DNA of 64,000 nucleotides from positions 40,927 to 104,926 of the forward strand of contig JBKECN010000105.1 of NCBI GenBank assembly GCA_047974565.1. The letters are read 5' to 3'. Both the position numbers and the translations under genes were made by a program. A model generated the notes under the pieces. The model was not told where the DNA came from and did not search any database. It was given only the letters and a program-made list of their open reading frames with translations. Below, piece by piece: positions 43,723-52,062 of this stretch; the first letter of the stretch is position 1, and the number at the start of each line of letters is the position of its first letter. The DNA is from JBDIAG01 sp047974565 (lineage in GTDB: Bacteria; Actinomycetota; Actinomycetes; Actinomycetales; CAWJMD01).

Positions 43723-44474
43723 CAGGGGTGTCGAGCCCACCTCGCACGGCCCTGGTCACCGGCGCCTCGCGCGGGATCGGATTGGGGATCGCCACCCGGC
43801 TCGCCGAACAAGGCTGGGGTCTGACGATCACCGCTCGGGACACCGGCCGGCTCGGCGAGGTCGCCGGGATTCTGCGGGCAGCTGGGGCCAGCCAGGTGAT
43901 CACCCTGGCCGCCGATCTGGCTGAGGACGAGGCCGCCGGGCACCTGGTCGAGACTCACCGACAGGCGTACGGGGCGATGAATGCCCTCGTTCTCAACGCC
44001 GGCGTGGGAACCGTGGCGCGGGCCGCGGACTTCCCGGCACGCCGCGTGGCCAAGACCCTCCAGGTCAACCTGGTGTCGTCCATCCACCTGACCGGGCAGG
44101 CCTTGCCACTGCTGCGCGCCGGAGCCCTCGCCGACCCCGACCGGGGGGCCACCATCATCGGGTTGTCCTCGATCACCGGGGTCCACGCCGACGTGGGCTA
44201 CTCGATCTACGGCGCCAGCAAGGCGGCCCTGCTGCGCTACCTCGAGGCGGTCGACCAGGAGGAGTCCCCGGGCGGCGTCCGGGCCACCTCGATCGCGCCG
44301 GCCTACGTCGCCACCGACATGACCGCCTGGGTCTCGGACACGGTCCCTGCCGATTCGATGATCGCCGTCCAGGACGTCGTCGAGGTGGTCGACATGGTGC
44401 TGCGGCTGTCCCGCAACGCCGGCGTCGCGCCGATCGTGATGACCCGGTCCGGCACGTCGGGCTTGACTGCCTGA
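43719..44474 (+). CDS. Short-chain dehydrogenase/reductase
   Basis: 251 residues. The cofactor motif is TGASRGIGLG, NAG is present, and the catalytic SS...YxxxK is seen as LSSITG and YGASKAALL. The ATG overlaps the kinase stop. By analogy with LvaD it could interconvert a 4-oxo- and a 4-hydroxy-acyl-CoA. It is the last gene of the plus-strand operon, 37 bp from the convergent murJ. Confidence 0.85.
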   Translation: MTGVSSPPRTALVTGASRGIGLGIATRLAEQGWGLTITARDTGRLGEVAGILRAAGASQVITLAADLAEDEAAGHLVETHRQAYGAMNALVLNAGVGTVARAADFPARRVAKTLQVNLVSSIHLTGQALPLLRAGALADPDRGATIIGLSSITGVHADVGYSIYGASKAALLRYLEAVDQEESPGGVRATSIAPAYVATDMTAWVSDTVPADSMIAVQDVVEVVDMVLRLSRNAGVAPIVMTRSGTSGLTA

Positions 44475-44511
44475 CCCAGGTGCAGCAGATCGGTGGTCGT
44501 TCAGGGTGACC

Positions 44512-46137
44512 TCACCCGCCGAGCAGGCGTCCCAACCGTCCCCGCCCGACGAAGGCACCCAGTTCCCGCACCCGCAGCACCCGCAGCCCCACCAGGTACA
44601 CCGCGACGATGACCAGCCCGGCCACCGCGCAGCAGCCGAGCGCGGCCGCGATGCCACCGCCACGCCACGGCAGCCAGGTCACCACCTGCCAGCCCACCAC
44701 CGCGCTGACCACGCCGATGAGCACCAGCCGCACGTGGGTGCGGATCACCGCATGGGCGTCGATACCGCCGTGCCGGCGACGCAGCAGCCAGGCCGAGGCG
44801 ATCGCGGCGAAGGTGTTCGCCACGCTGAGCCCGGCCGCCACGCCCACCACCATCTGGGTCGGGGGCAGCAGCCAGGCCGACAACAGGTCGGCGGTGACCA
44901 CGATGACCTGCTGGGGGACGGCCACCAGGAACGGGGTGCGGGCGTCCTCGTAGGCGTAGAACACCCGCTGGATGAGATAGGCGGCGCTGAAGCCGGTCAG
45001 ACCCACGGACATCGCCGCCACCACCCGGCCGAGCGCAGCGCCGGCCTCGGCGTTCCCGGCCGTCATCGCGACCCCCAGCGGTTCCGCCAGGACGAGGAGC
45101 CCGACCGTGGCCAGCACCGAGAACACCCCCACCGTGCGCAGCCCGAGGGACAGGTCGTCGCGGACCGTGGACCACTCGTCCCGCCCGGCCGCGGCCGACA
45201 TCCTGGTGAACAGGGCGGTGACCAGGGAGACGGCCACCAGGGAGTGCGGGAGCATGAACAGCAGCAGGGCGTTGGTGTAGGTCGCCGAGCCGGGGGTGGC
45301 GTCCGCCAGTGGGGTGCCCTGGGTGAGTTCGGAGGCGCGGTTCGCGACGTTGGTGGTCACCACCAGGGCCACCTGCCCCACCAGCACCGCGGCGAAGGTC
45401 CACATCGCCACCCGGCTGGCCCCGCGCAGGCCTACGCCCCGCACCCCCCACACGGGGCGGAACCGGATCCCCAGCCGGTGCAGCGGCCAGAGCAGGATGA
45501 GTGCCTGGCAGATCACTCCGAGCGTGGCGAAACCGCCCACCATGGCGATCTTCTGCGGCGTCCACGAGTCCAGCGGGTGACCGGTGACCGACTCCGGCCC
45601 GTAGACGGCGATGAAGACCCCGAGCCCGGCGATCGCCACGATGTTGTTCAGGGCGGGCGCCCACATGTACGCCCCGAAGTGGCCCTTGGCGTTGAGCACC
45701 TGCCCGAGCACGGTGTACAGGCCGTAGAAGAAGACCTGCGGGATGCACCAGAAACCGAAGCCGATACCCACCGCGCGCCACCCGGGGCTGACACTGGCCG
45801 AGTACAGGGTGATCAGCCACGGGGTGGCTGCGGTGAGCACCACGGTGGCCCCGAGCAAGCCCGCCACGGACAGGGTCACCAGCCGGTTGACATACTCCTC
45901 ACCGCCATCCTCGGACTTGGCCGCCCGCACGATCTGCGGCACCAGGACTGCGTTGAGCACGCCCCCGGCCAGCAGCATGTACAGGATGTTGGGGATCTTG
46001 TTGGCGGTGTCGAACATGTTCGCCGGCATGGTCGTCAACCCGAGGGCGACGATGAGTACCAGGGACCGGGCGAAGCCGAGGATGCGGGACACCGCGGTAC
46101 CGGCCGCCATCACGGCGGAGGACCGCAGCAGGCTCAT
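44512..46137 (-). CDS. murJ: Lipid II flippase MurJ (MviN)
   Basis: 541 residues, with about 14 membrane helices of the MOP superfamily. It flips lipid II across the membrane for peptidoglycan synthesis. Conserved parts include AMFDTANKIPNILYMLLAGGVLNAVLVPQ (as printed, MPANMFDTANKIPNIL) near residue 40 and FYAYEDARTP near 395. The C-terminus ends right after the membrane domain without the pseudokinase half seen in mycobacteria. That half is a separate gene at 29998-32226. It overlaps the DUF6049 stop by 4 nt (ATGA). Confidence 0.94.
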   Translation of the reverse strand: MSLLRSSAVMAAGTAVSRILGFARSLVLIVALGLTTMPANMFDTANKIPNILYMLLAGGVLNAVLVPQIVRAAKSEDGGEEYVNRLVTLSVAGLLGATVVLTAATPWLITLYSASVSPGWRAVGIGFGFWCIPQVFFYGLYTVLGQVLNAKGHFGAYMWAPALNNIVAIAGLGVFIAVYGPESVTGHPLDSWTPQKIAMVGGFATLGVICQALILLWPLHRLGIRFRPVWGVRGVGLRGASRVAMWTFAAVLVGQVALVVTTNVANRASELTQGTPLADATPGSATYTNALLLFMLPHSLVAVSLVTALFTRMSAAAGRDEWSTVRDDLSLGLRTVGVFSVLATVGLLVLAEPLGVAMTAGNAEAGAALGRVVAAMSVGLTGFSAAYLIQRVFYAYEDARTPFLVAVPQQVIVVTADLLSAWLLPPTQMVVGVAAGLSVANTFAAIASAWLLRRRHGGIDAHAVIRTHVRLVLIGVVSAVVGWQVVTWLPWRGGGIAAALGCCAVAGLVIVAVYLVGLRVLRVRELGAFVGRGRLGRLLGG

Positions 46138-48362
46138 GGATGAGAGTCCTTATCGGGGGGAGATGGGACGGTGAACTGTTCGGCCGCGCGGGAACTACGG
46201 GTCCCTCGGCGTACCGACCGGATCAGTCCCACCGCGAAGAGACCGAAGGCGACCACGCCGATGGCCGCGGTGCCGAAGGACTCCCAGTCTGCGCGCACCT
46301 GCACCTGGGTCACCGTCGGCTCGCCCAGGGCCAGGCCTCCGGGAGTCAGGACGGTGATCCGGACGGAGGTGTCGCCGTTGCCGACACCCCGCACCGGCAC
46401 GTGCCCCACGGCACTGCTGCGCGGTGGGACGACGACCTCCACGTCCTTGGTGACCACCAGGCGATTGGACGTCGGCTGCACGTTGAGCACCACCCGGACC
46501 ACGTCGTCGGTGTCATTGCTCACCGTGACGGGCAGCCGGACATTGCGCGAGACCTGGGTGACGGTCGCACCCGGCACCACGTGGATGCCGGTGCGTAGTT
46601 GTTCGGCGGTCTGGGCGTACTGGTCGATGGCCTGGGCCCACAGATCCACGTCTTCGCTTGGCTCCTGTGCTGTGGGCGGCTCCGCCGTGGTGCCCGAGGA
46701 GTCGCGGTAGGTCACCGAGACCAGCCCGGCCGCGCCGCGCCGGCTGTCGGCGAGCCGGTCACGTGGCTCGGCCACCACGCTGAGCAGTTCTGCGGCCTGG
46801 TCGAGCTGTCGGGAGACCTCGTCCACGCCCTGCGCATCCAGGGCCTGACGGCGTTGGGCGGTGCTCAGCCGCGGGTCGTCTCGGGTCTGTGGCTCGGCGG
46901 CGAGCAGGTCGTTCAGGGTGCCGGGGTCGGCCCACGAGGCCCCCAGGACGTCGAGCCCGAGCACCCCGTTGCCGGTCGCGGTCCACCCGCGCGGGGCGTC
47001 CACCAGCAGGGTGCGCTGCAGGCTCGGCGCTTGCAGGGCGATCACCGCAGTGTCGGCCCGCAGCCGTTGCACGGCATTGCCGCCGCCGTCGGGTAGGTTC
47101 TGGCCGGTCAGTGCCAGTGCCTGGGAGAGCTGGGTGTCGCTGACCAGGGTGGGAACCTCGTCGGCCCCGGCGCTCACCTGGGAGCGGGCGCTGTAGGAGG
47201 TCTGGCTCGACCCTTGCTGAGTCTGATCGTTCAGCACGATGGCAGCCTTGCGCCCGAGCGAGGCGACCAGGTCCACGGTCTCGGAGTCGGCCTGCCCCAG
47301 CACCGGGTAGGCGATGTCGCGGCGTACCGGGACGCCCGTGTCGTCGAAGATCTGGGCGGCGATCTCGTCCGCGAGTTGGGCCAGCGGCTGCTGTCCGGCG
47401 TCGGCGAGTGCGAGGAGATCGGGGTCGGCGTATCCCAGGCCGAGCAGTTCGTGCCGGGCGGCCACGGTACGGACCCGCTCCCGCCAGGCCTGCAGCGCCT
47501 GGTCGTCCTGCTCGCTCAGGGTGGGGGCGGCGGGATCGCCCTCGGTGGGTTTGGCGGTGAGCACGGAGGGGTCGAGGGCGAGGGTGACCCCGGGTCGCTC
47601 GGCCAGGTCCAACAGTCCGGCCAGCCGTCCCTGGTCGGCGGTCTCGGCGAGTTGGGTGCTGCGGGCCAGTCCGGTCTGCGGGTCCAGCCGGCCCGAGGTG
47701 ACCGGGACCAGCACCGAATAGCGAGGAGTGTTGCTCAGGTGCAGCCCGGGGTTCCACACCAGGAAGCTGCGGGTGATCGCCTGGCGGACGTCGATCGTGT
47801 CGTCCACCAGCACCAGAGCCACCGCCCGGGGCCCGAACTGGTCGGGATCGTCGGCGAGCCTGGCCGGGTCTGCCGGCACGTTCACCTGAACCTGTCGAGA
47901 CGCGCCGGGGGCGAGCTCGGCGTCGATCGGGACCCGGGTGACCTCCATCCCGACGCTGCCCTCCAGGCTTGCTCCGCGCCACGCCTGGATCGCCGACCGG
48001 GTGGTAAGCATGCGTGGCTGCATGGTGAGCAGCACCGACCAGCCGGCCGGAATCGGGGCGTCGCCCGCGGTGAGGGTGAAGGTGATGATCGCCTCCTGCC
48101 CGGGCTGCAGATACTCAGGCGCTTGGTCTATGCGGATCCACGGAGCTCCGGTGACCGGTTCGTCGTCGTCGGTCGGCTCACCCGCGGCGCTGTCGGACGG
48201 GCCGGCCTGGCCGGCGGTCGGGGAGGCGGAGCTCGTGGCGGCCCCCGCCAGGACCGCGCGCGAGGCGGCGGCTGGGGTCGCGGTGAGGCCACCCAGGCCT
48301 GGCAGGGTGAGGCCGACGAGCAGGGCCACGGCCGCGCACAGCCGCGCCGCCGCGGCGGTCAC
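46134..48362 (-). CDS. DUF6049-family secreted/membrane protein
   Basis: 742 residues from the GTG at 48362, which overlaps the Nudix stop by 4 nt. A signal peptide (AALCAAVALLVG-type segment, about 7-35) starts the protein. A large extracytoplasmic region follows, with Ig-like beta segments and SFLVWNPGLHLSNTPRYSVLVPV, and then one C-terminal membrane helix (about 698-722, AAIGVVAFGLFAVGLI) with a basic tail. It corresponds to Rv3909 in gene order. Its function is unknown, but constant linkage to murJ suggests a role in wall synthesis. The upstream extension of the frame is a shadow of the Nudix gene. Confidence 0.85.
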   Translation of the reverse strand: MTAAAARLCAAVALLVGLTLPGLGGLTATPAAASRAVLAGAATSSASPTAGQAGPSDSAAGEPTDDDEPVTGAPWIRIDQAPEYLQPGQEAIITFTLTAGDAPIPAGWSVLLTMQPRMLTTRSAIQAWRGASLEGSVGMEVTRVPIDAELAPGASRQVQVNVPADPARLADDPDQFGPRAVALVLVDDTIDVRQAITRSFLVWNPGLHLSNTPRYSVLVPVTSGRLDPQTGLARSTQLAETADQGRLAGLLDLAERPGVTLALDPSVLTAKPTEGDPAAPTLSEQDDQALQAWRERVRTVAARHELLGLGYADPDLLALADAGQQPLAQLADEIAAQIFDDTGVPVRRDIAYPVLGQADSETVDLVASLGRKAAIVLNDQTQQGSSQTSYSARSQVSAGADEVPTLVSDTQLSQALALTGQNLPDGGGNAVQRLRADTAVIALQAPSLQRTLLVDAPRGWTATGNGVLGLDVLGASWADPGTLNDLLAAEPQTRDDPRLSTAQRRQALDAQGVDEVSRQLDQAAELLSVVAEPRDRLADSRRGAAGLVSVTYRDSSGTTAEPPTAQEPSEDVDLWAQAIDQYAQTAEQLRTGIHVVPGATVTQVSRNVRLPVTVSNDTDDVVRVVLNVQPTSNRLVVTKDVEVVVPPRSSAVGHVPVRGVGNGDTSVRITVLTPGGLALGEPTVTQVQVRADWESFGTAAIGVVAFGLFAVGLIRSVRRGTRSSRAAEQFTVPSPPDKDSHP

Positions 48363-48895
48363 GTCGGATCCGCCAACTGCTTCTCGGCGGCCCGGGCGAT
48401 CCGCCGTTCGTTGAGGAAGGACAGTCGCGCGTCGAGTTCGTCCAGGTCGACCCAGGCGACGTCGATGGCCTCCTGGTCGGGGTCGCCCTCCACCGTCAAC
48501 TCGCCCCCCGTGGCCTCCAGCAGATAGTGGTGGACGGTCTTGTGCACCCGGCGTCCGTCGATGGAGAACCAGTAGTCGATGCTGCCCAAGGTGGCCACCA
48601 CTCGCCCGGTGATGCCGGTCTCCTCGGCGACCTCGCGGATCGCCGCCTCCTCGGGGGTTTCGTCGTTCTCCAGGTGCCCCTTGGGCAGGCACCATTCGAG
48701 TCGCCCCGCCCGGTTCAGCCGGGCGATCACCGCCACCCGCGGGCTGTGATTGGTGATGTCCACGACGATGCCGCCGGCGGAGACCTCCTCGACCGTGTGC
48801 CGGAAGTTCGCCAGACGATGGACGACCGTCTCGGGAAGCGGATGAGGCACCGGCCGATTGCCCGGTCCAGGACCGGGGGGCGGCTGGGCAGACAT
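48359..48895 (-). CDS. Nudix hydrolase (MutT4-like)
   Basis: 178 residues. The complete Nudix box is GHLENDETPEEAAIREVAEETG (about 73-94). An N-terminal Pro-rich stretch of 22 residues precedes the domain. Nudix enzymes hydrolyse nucleoside diphosphate linkages with Mg2+; the position matches MutT4 (Rv3908). It is the first gene of the Nudix-DUF6049-murJ operon. cca is normally its neighbour, but the MFS-Usp gene lies between them here. Confidence 0.9.
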   Translation of the reverse strand: MSAQPPPGPGPGNRPVPHPLPETVVHRLANFRHTVEEVSAGGIVVDITNHSPRVAVIARLNRAGRLEWCLPKGHLENDETPEEAAIREVAEETGITGRVVATLGSIDYWFSIDGRRVHKTVHHYLLEATGGELTVEGDPDQEAIDVAWVDLDELDARLSFLNERRIARAAEKQLADPT

Positions 48896-49294
48896 GGGAA
48901 AACTCTACGGGTCGAGGATGAGGGCTGGGCTCGGCCAGGGTTCGGCGGGTTGTTCGTCTCACTTCGCCGGCGTTCGCGGACGGCCGTGCTCCGGTGCGGA
49001 CACCGGGTGCTGGCGCCGGGTAAAAGCCCGGCCCGCCCGCTTTCGTGGTCCGGGTCACGAAAACGGACGAGCCGGGGTCGAGGGGATGGCGCGCAGCCGG
49101 GTGGGCGCGCGCCACCTTCGGGTGACCGACCGGTCAGTTCCGGGATCGGTCACTCGGTAGGGCCGTGGTGCGGCCGGTACCGAGGCGTAGGGGTGCCGGG
49201 GGATGGCACCGCGAGGGTGGTGGGATCGGGCTTACTGGGTGGTCTCGGCCGTCACCGGCCTCATAGGGGTGGTTTCGATGGGGTGGTTCGGGCG
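48896..49294. other. Intergenic region with long inverted repeat
   Basis: A 399-bp gap holding the Nudix operon promoter and the end of the MFS-Usp transcript. GTGACCGA (49122-49129) and TCGGTCAC (49146-49153) are perfect 8-bp arms separated by 16 nt, with a further CCGACCGGTC overlap. It may be an operator or a terminator. No gene is supported. Confidence 0.4.
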
Positions 49295-51136
49295 TCACCG
49301 GCGGGACAGGGAGTGATCGTCCGCCAGGTCGATCTGCACGACGATGACATCGCCGGCCGCATGGCGAACCACCGTCGAGGGCACCGTGCCCAGAAGTTGG
49401 CCACGGTCGGCCCCCATCCCGCGGTTACCGACCACGATGAGGTTCTTGGAGTTGCCGTCCGCGGCGGTCAGCAGTGCCTGGGCCGGGTCCCCGGCGATCA
49501 GCAGGGAGTCGTAGCTGGTGACTCGATGGCGGTTGAGGTCGTCCACCGTTCGCTCGAGGGCGAGCCGCCCGGCCTCCGTGCCGTGCAGATGCGCTCGCAC
49601 CCCGTCCACCCCGAACTCGTCCGGGTCATAGGCGGTGACGATGGTGAGCTTGGCTCCCGCGTCGCGGGCGATGGCCATCGCCCGGTGCACCCCGAAGAGC
49701 GAGTTGTCGGTGCCGTCCGAGCCCACGATCACCCGGTCGTACACACTCACGCCCCGATCGGGGGCACCCAGCGGGACGATCTCGGATTCGTCGGTGTCGC
49801 TGGGCGGCTTGACCCAGAGCATCGCCACCGCGCCGATCAGGAACAGCGCCCCCGCCAGCAGCAGGGCGTTGGTGGCCTTGTTGCCCAGCAGGTTCTGGTA
49901 GATCCACCCGAAGGTCATCGTCTCCACGAGCATCGGGATGACGATCATCATGTTGAGGATGCCCATGTAGACGCCGGACTTCCGGTTCGGCACCATGCTG
50001 GCGACCATCAGGTACGGGACTCCGACGGCACTGGCCCAGAAGATGCCCAGGCCCACCATCGCGACCAGGGCCATCCACTGGTTGGTCACCGTGGACAACC
50101 ACATGAGGCTGAGCCCGCCGATCGCCAGGCTGGCGGCGTGCACGATCCGTCCGCCGAACTTGACGACGATCGGCAACATGATGAGCGCGACCAGCATCGT
50201 GACCAGGTTGTACGAGCCGTTCATCAGGCCGGACCAGCCCGCGGCCTGCTGGAAAGCGGGGTCGTGAGTGTCGGTCACGCCGAACACCGATTCACCGACG
50301 CTGAGGGCGACGAACTGCCAGTAGATGAACATCGCGTACCACTGGAAGACGAAGACGAAGCCGATCTTGTGCATGGCGATGGGCATCGTCCGGACGGCGG
50401 AGACCAGGTCGCGCACGAAGGTGACCGGGCCGCCCTTGGTGGCGGCGATCTCGTCCAGTTCGTGCTGCGGGGGCCGCAGCTCGGTGGTGCGGGCCATCGC
50501 GGTGAAGACCGTGAAGCCGATACACACCACGCCGATGAAGAAGCACACGTAGACCCAGTAGGGCACGCCGTTGCCGGCCAGGCCGGGCAGCCAGCGCTGG
50601 AAGGCGAAGATCGAGAAGTTCGACAGCACCGCGCCGGCGCCGGTGAACATGCTCTGGACGAGGAAGCCGCGGGCCAACTGGTTCTTGGGCAACCGGTCGG
50701 AGATGAACGCCCGGTACGGCTCCATCGAGGTGTTGTTGCCGATGTCGAGCAGCCAGTAGCAGACCACCGCGAGCCACAGCACGGAGACGAACGGGAACAC
50801 GATGAGCGTGAAGATGCACAGCAGCGCCCCGGCGAGGATGTACAGCTTTCGCCGGCCCCAGCGGTCGCTCCAGGTCCGGTCGCTGGCCGCACCGATGAGC
50901 GGCTGAATGAGCAGGCCGGTCATCGGGCCGGCGAGGTTGAGGATCGGCAGACTGTGTCCGTCGGCGCCCAGGGCGGTGAACAGCGGGGTGATCGCGGTCT
51001 GAGTCAGGCCGAAACTGAACTGGACTCCGAAGAAGCCCATGTTCATCACGAGGATGTTCGACGACGACATCGCCGGTTTGTTATGGATCGTGCTGTTCGC
51101 ATCCTGTACGGACGGTTCCATCTGGGTAGCCGTCAT
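49295..51136 (-). CDS. MFS sugar-type transporter fused to a universal stress (UspA) domain
   Basis: 613 residues. The first 460 residues hold 12 membrane helices of MFS type; the loop WSDRWGRRKLYILAGALL and GPMTGLLIQPLIGAASDRT resemble sucrose/maltose-H+ symporters (GPH/SLC45 group). From about residue 470 (YDRVIVGSDGTDNS) to the end is a UspA fold with the ATP-binding motif GNRGMGADRGQLLGTVPSTVV, so the domain probably binds ATP. The fusion suggests nucleotide-sensing control of transport. The ATG at 51136 follows AAGGGA by 9 nt. Confidence 0.88.
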   Translation of the reverse strand: MTATQMEPSVQDANSTIHNKPAMSSSNILVMNMGFFGVQFSFGLTQTAITPLFTALGADGHSLPILNLAGPMTGLLIQPLIGAASDRTWSDRWGRRKLYILAGALLCIFTLIVFPFVSVLWLAVVCYWLLDIGNNTSMEPYRAFISDRLPKNQLARGFLVQSMFTGAGAVLSNFSIFAFQRWLPGLAGNGVPYWVYVCFFIGVVCIGFTVFTAMARTTELRPPQHELDEIAATKGGPVTFVRDLVSAVRTMPIAMHKIGFVFVFQWYAMFIYWQFVALSVGESVFGVTDTHDPAFQQAAGWSGLMNGSYNLVTMLVALIMLPIVVKFGGRIVHAASLAIGGLSLMWLSTVTNQWMALVAMVGLGIFWASAVGVPYLMVASMVPNRKSGVYMGILNMMIVIPMLVETMTFGWIYQNLLGNKATNALLLAGALFLIGAVAMLWVKPPSDTDESEIVPLGAPDRGVSVYDRVIVGSDGTDNSLFGVHRAMAIARDAGAKLTIVTAYDPDEFGVDGVRAHLHGTEAGRLALERTVDDLNRHRVTSYDSLLIAGDPAQALLTAADGNSKNLIVVGNRGMGADRGQLLGTVPSTVVRHAAGDVIVVQIDLADDHSLSRR

Positions 51137-51253
51137 CGATGTGTGTCCCTTCGGTGGGAAAGCATGAGCGGCCTGCGGCCGGTGGGCCGAAGGCATGAAG
51201 CCAGTCGCCGTGGCGGCTGCGCGTCGGCGCCCGGACAGGCTTCAACGACGCGC

Positions 51254-51269
51254 TGTGACTCACATCACG
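51254..51269. promoter_or_regulatory. CRP/GlxR-like site upstream of the MFS-Usp gene
   Basis: TGTGA-N6-TCACG, one mismatch from the TGTGA-N6-TCACA consensus, 118 bp upstream of the transporter start. Actinobacterial CRP/GlxR regulators bind such sites in carbon-uptake promoters. Confidence 0.5.
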
Positions 51270-51963
51270 GCTGACGCATGCGGAACAGTAGGGAAGATCG
51301 GGGGTTCATGCAATGGGTGGCTTCATCTTTCTTTGGTTGGTTCTCGGACCCGGGGTGGTGATACCACACTGGCCCACGGCGGGCCAGAGATCAGCGGGAA
51401 ACCGTCGACAGATCGTACAAGATCCGGGTGAAACCGCCTGAGTAGGAGTGTGTTCCACACCCGTATCACGTTAAGGCGAACGTGACAATTAATAAGGTAC
51501 CCGGGGTTTTGCGGGCATTTGATCGAAGTATTCGTACGTGTGCGAATGAAGATTCTGTGTGCAGCAGACACTGCCTCGAGGGGCGTGGGGGTGGCCGTTG
51601 TCGCCGAGTCTGTGTGCATCTGAGCACCGTCCGGAGCAAGTCGCAGATGCTGTCGCCCGAACAAGAATACGATTCGGTAAACCTACTGGTCGGTAACGAC
51701 TTTCGTCGGATTGAGGGGTTAGCGACACGTGTAACTGGCAGCAGTGCGAGTTGCGAACGTGTGCATGTTGGCCCGTGCGTGTGCAAAAACCGGCCTGGGA
51801 GGGCGAAAGGTCTCGGTGCGGAACCGAGCTCCGAGCCCGGCTCGTACCGCGCGGGGGTGACTCAGCTCGTGGACTCGACACGCGCGGGGACACCCGGGCG
51901 GCCTGCCGACCCGTGATTGCCCGCACCCCGGTGCGCCGACTGCGGTCCCGTGGGTCGCCGCGG

Positions 51964-52020
51964 ACGGGAGGTCGCCTACCGGAGGTCGTCGCCCGGAGGT
52001 CCTGACCGGGAGGTCGTCGG
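51964..52020. repeat. Short tandem repeats before the cca stop
   Basis: Four degenerate copies of a unit starting CGGGAGGTC or CGGAGGTC with a period of 14-16 bp. No function is assigned. Confidence 0.4.
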
Positions 52021-52062
52021 CCGGGGTGGTGAAAATTGTGTGAATGCCGGCGGTACCGCGGG

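Larger units (their letters stand above)
51137..52062. other. Long regulatory/low-GC intergenic region
   Basis: 926 bp with no gene I can support. At its start is the MFS-Usp promoter zone with a CRP-like site at 51254-51269. The part 51480-51760 is much richer in A+T than its surroundings and carries ATTCG (51530-51534) / CGAAT (51543-51547) inverted arms. The end, 51964-52020, contains short repeats. Two overlapping frames of about 145 codons on opposite strands look like chance. Confidence 0.5.

Noticed and set aside
48363..49115. N-terminal 250 residues of the 993-codon frame leading into DUF6049
   Set aside because: This part lies antiphase over the Nudix gene and upstream DNA. A GTG overlapping the Nudix stop gives a normal signal peptide.
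51482..51926. Overlapping frames of about 145 codons on both strands in the A+T-poor to A+T-rich transition
   Set aside because: Neither has a ribosome site or a recognisable domain. Both are rich in Cys, Arg and Ser in a random manner.
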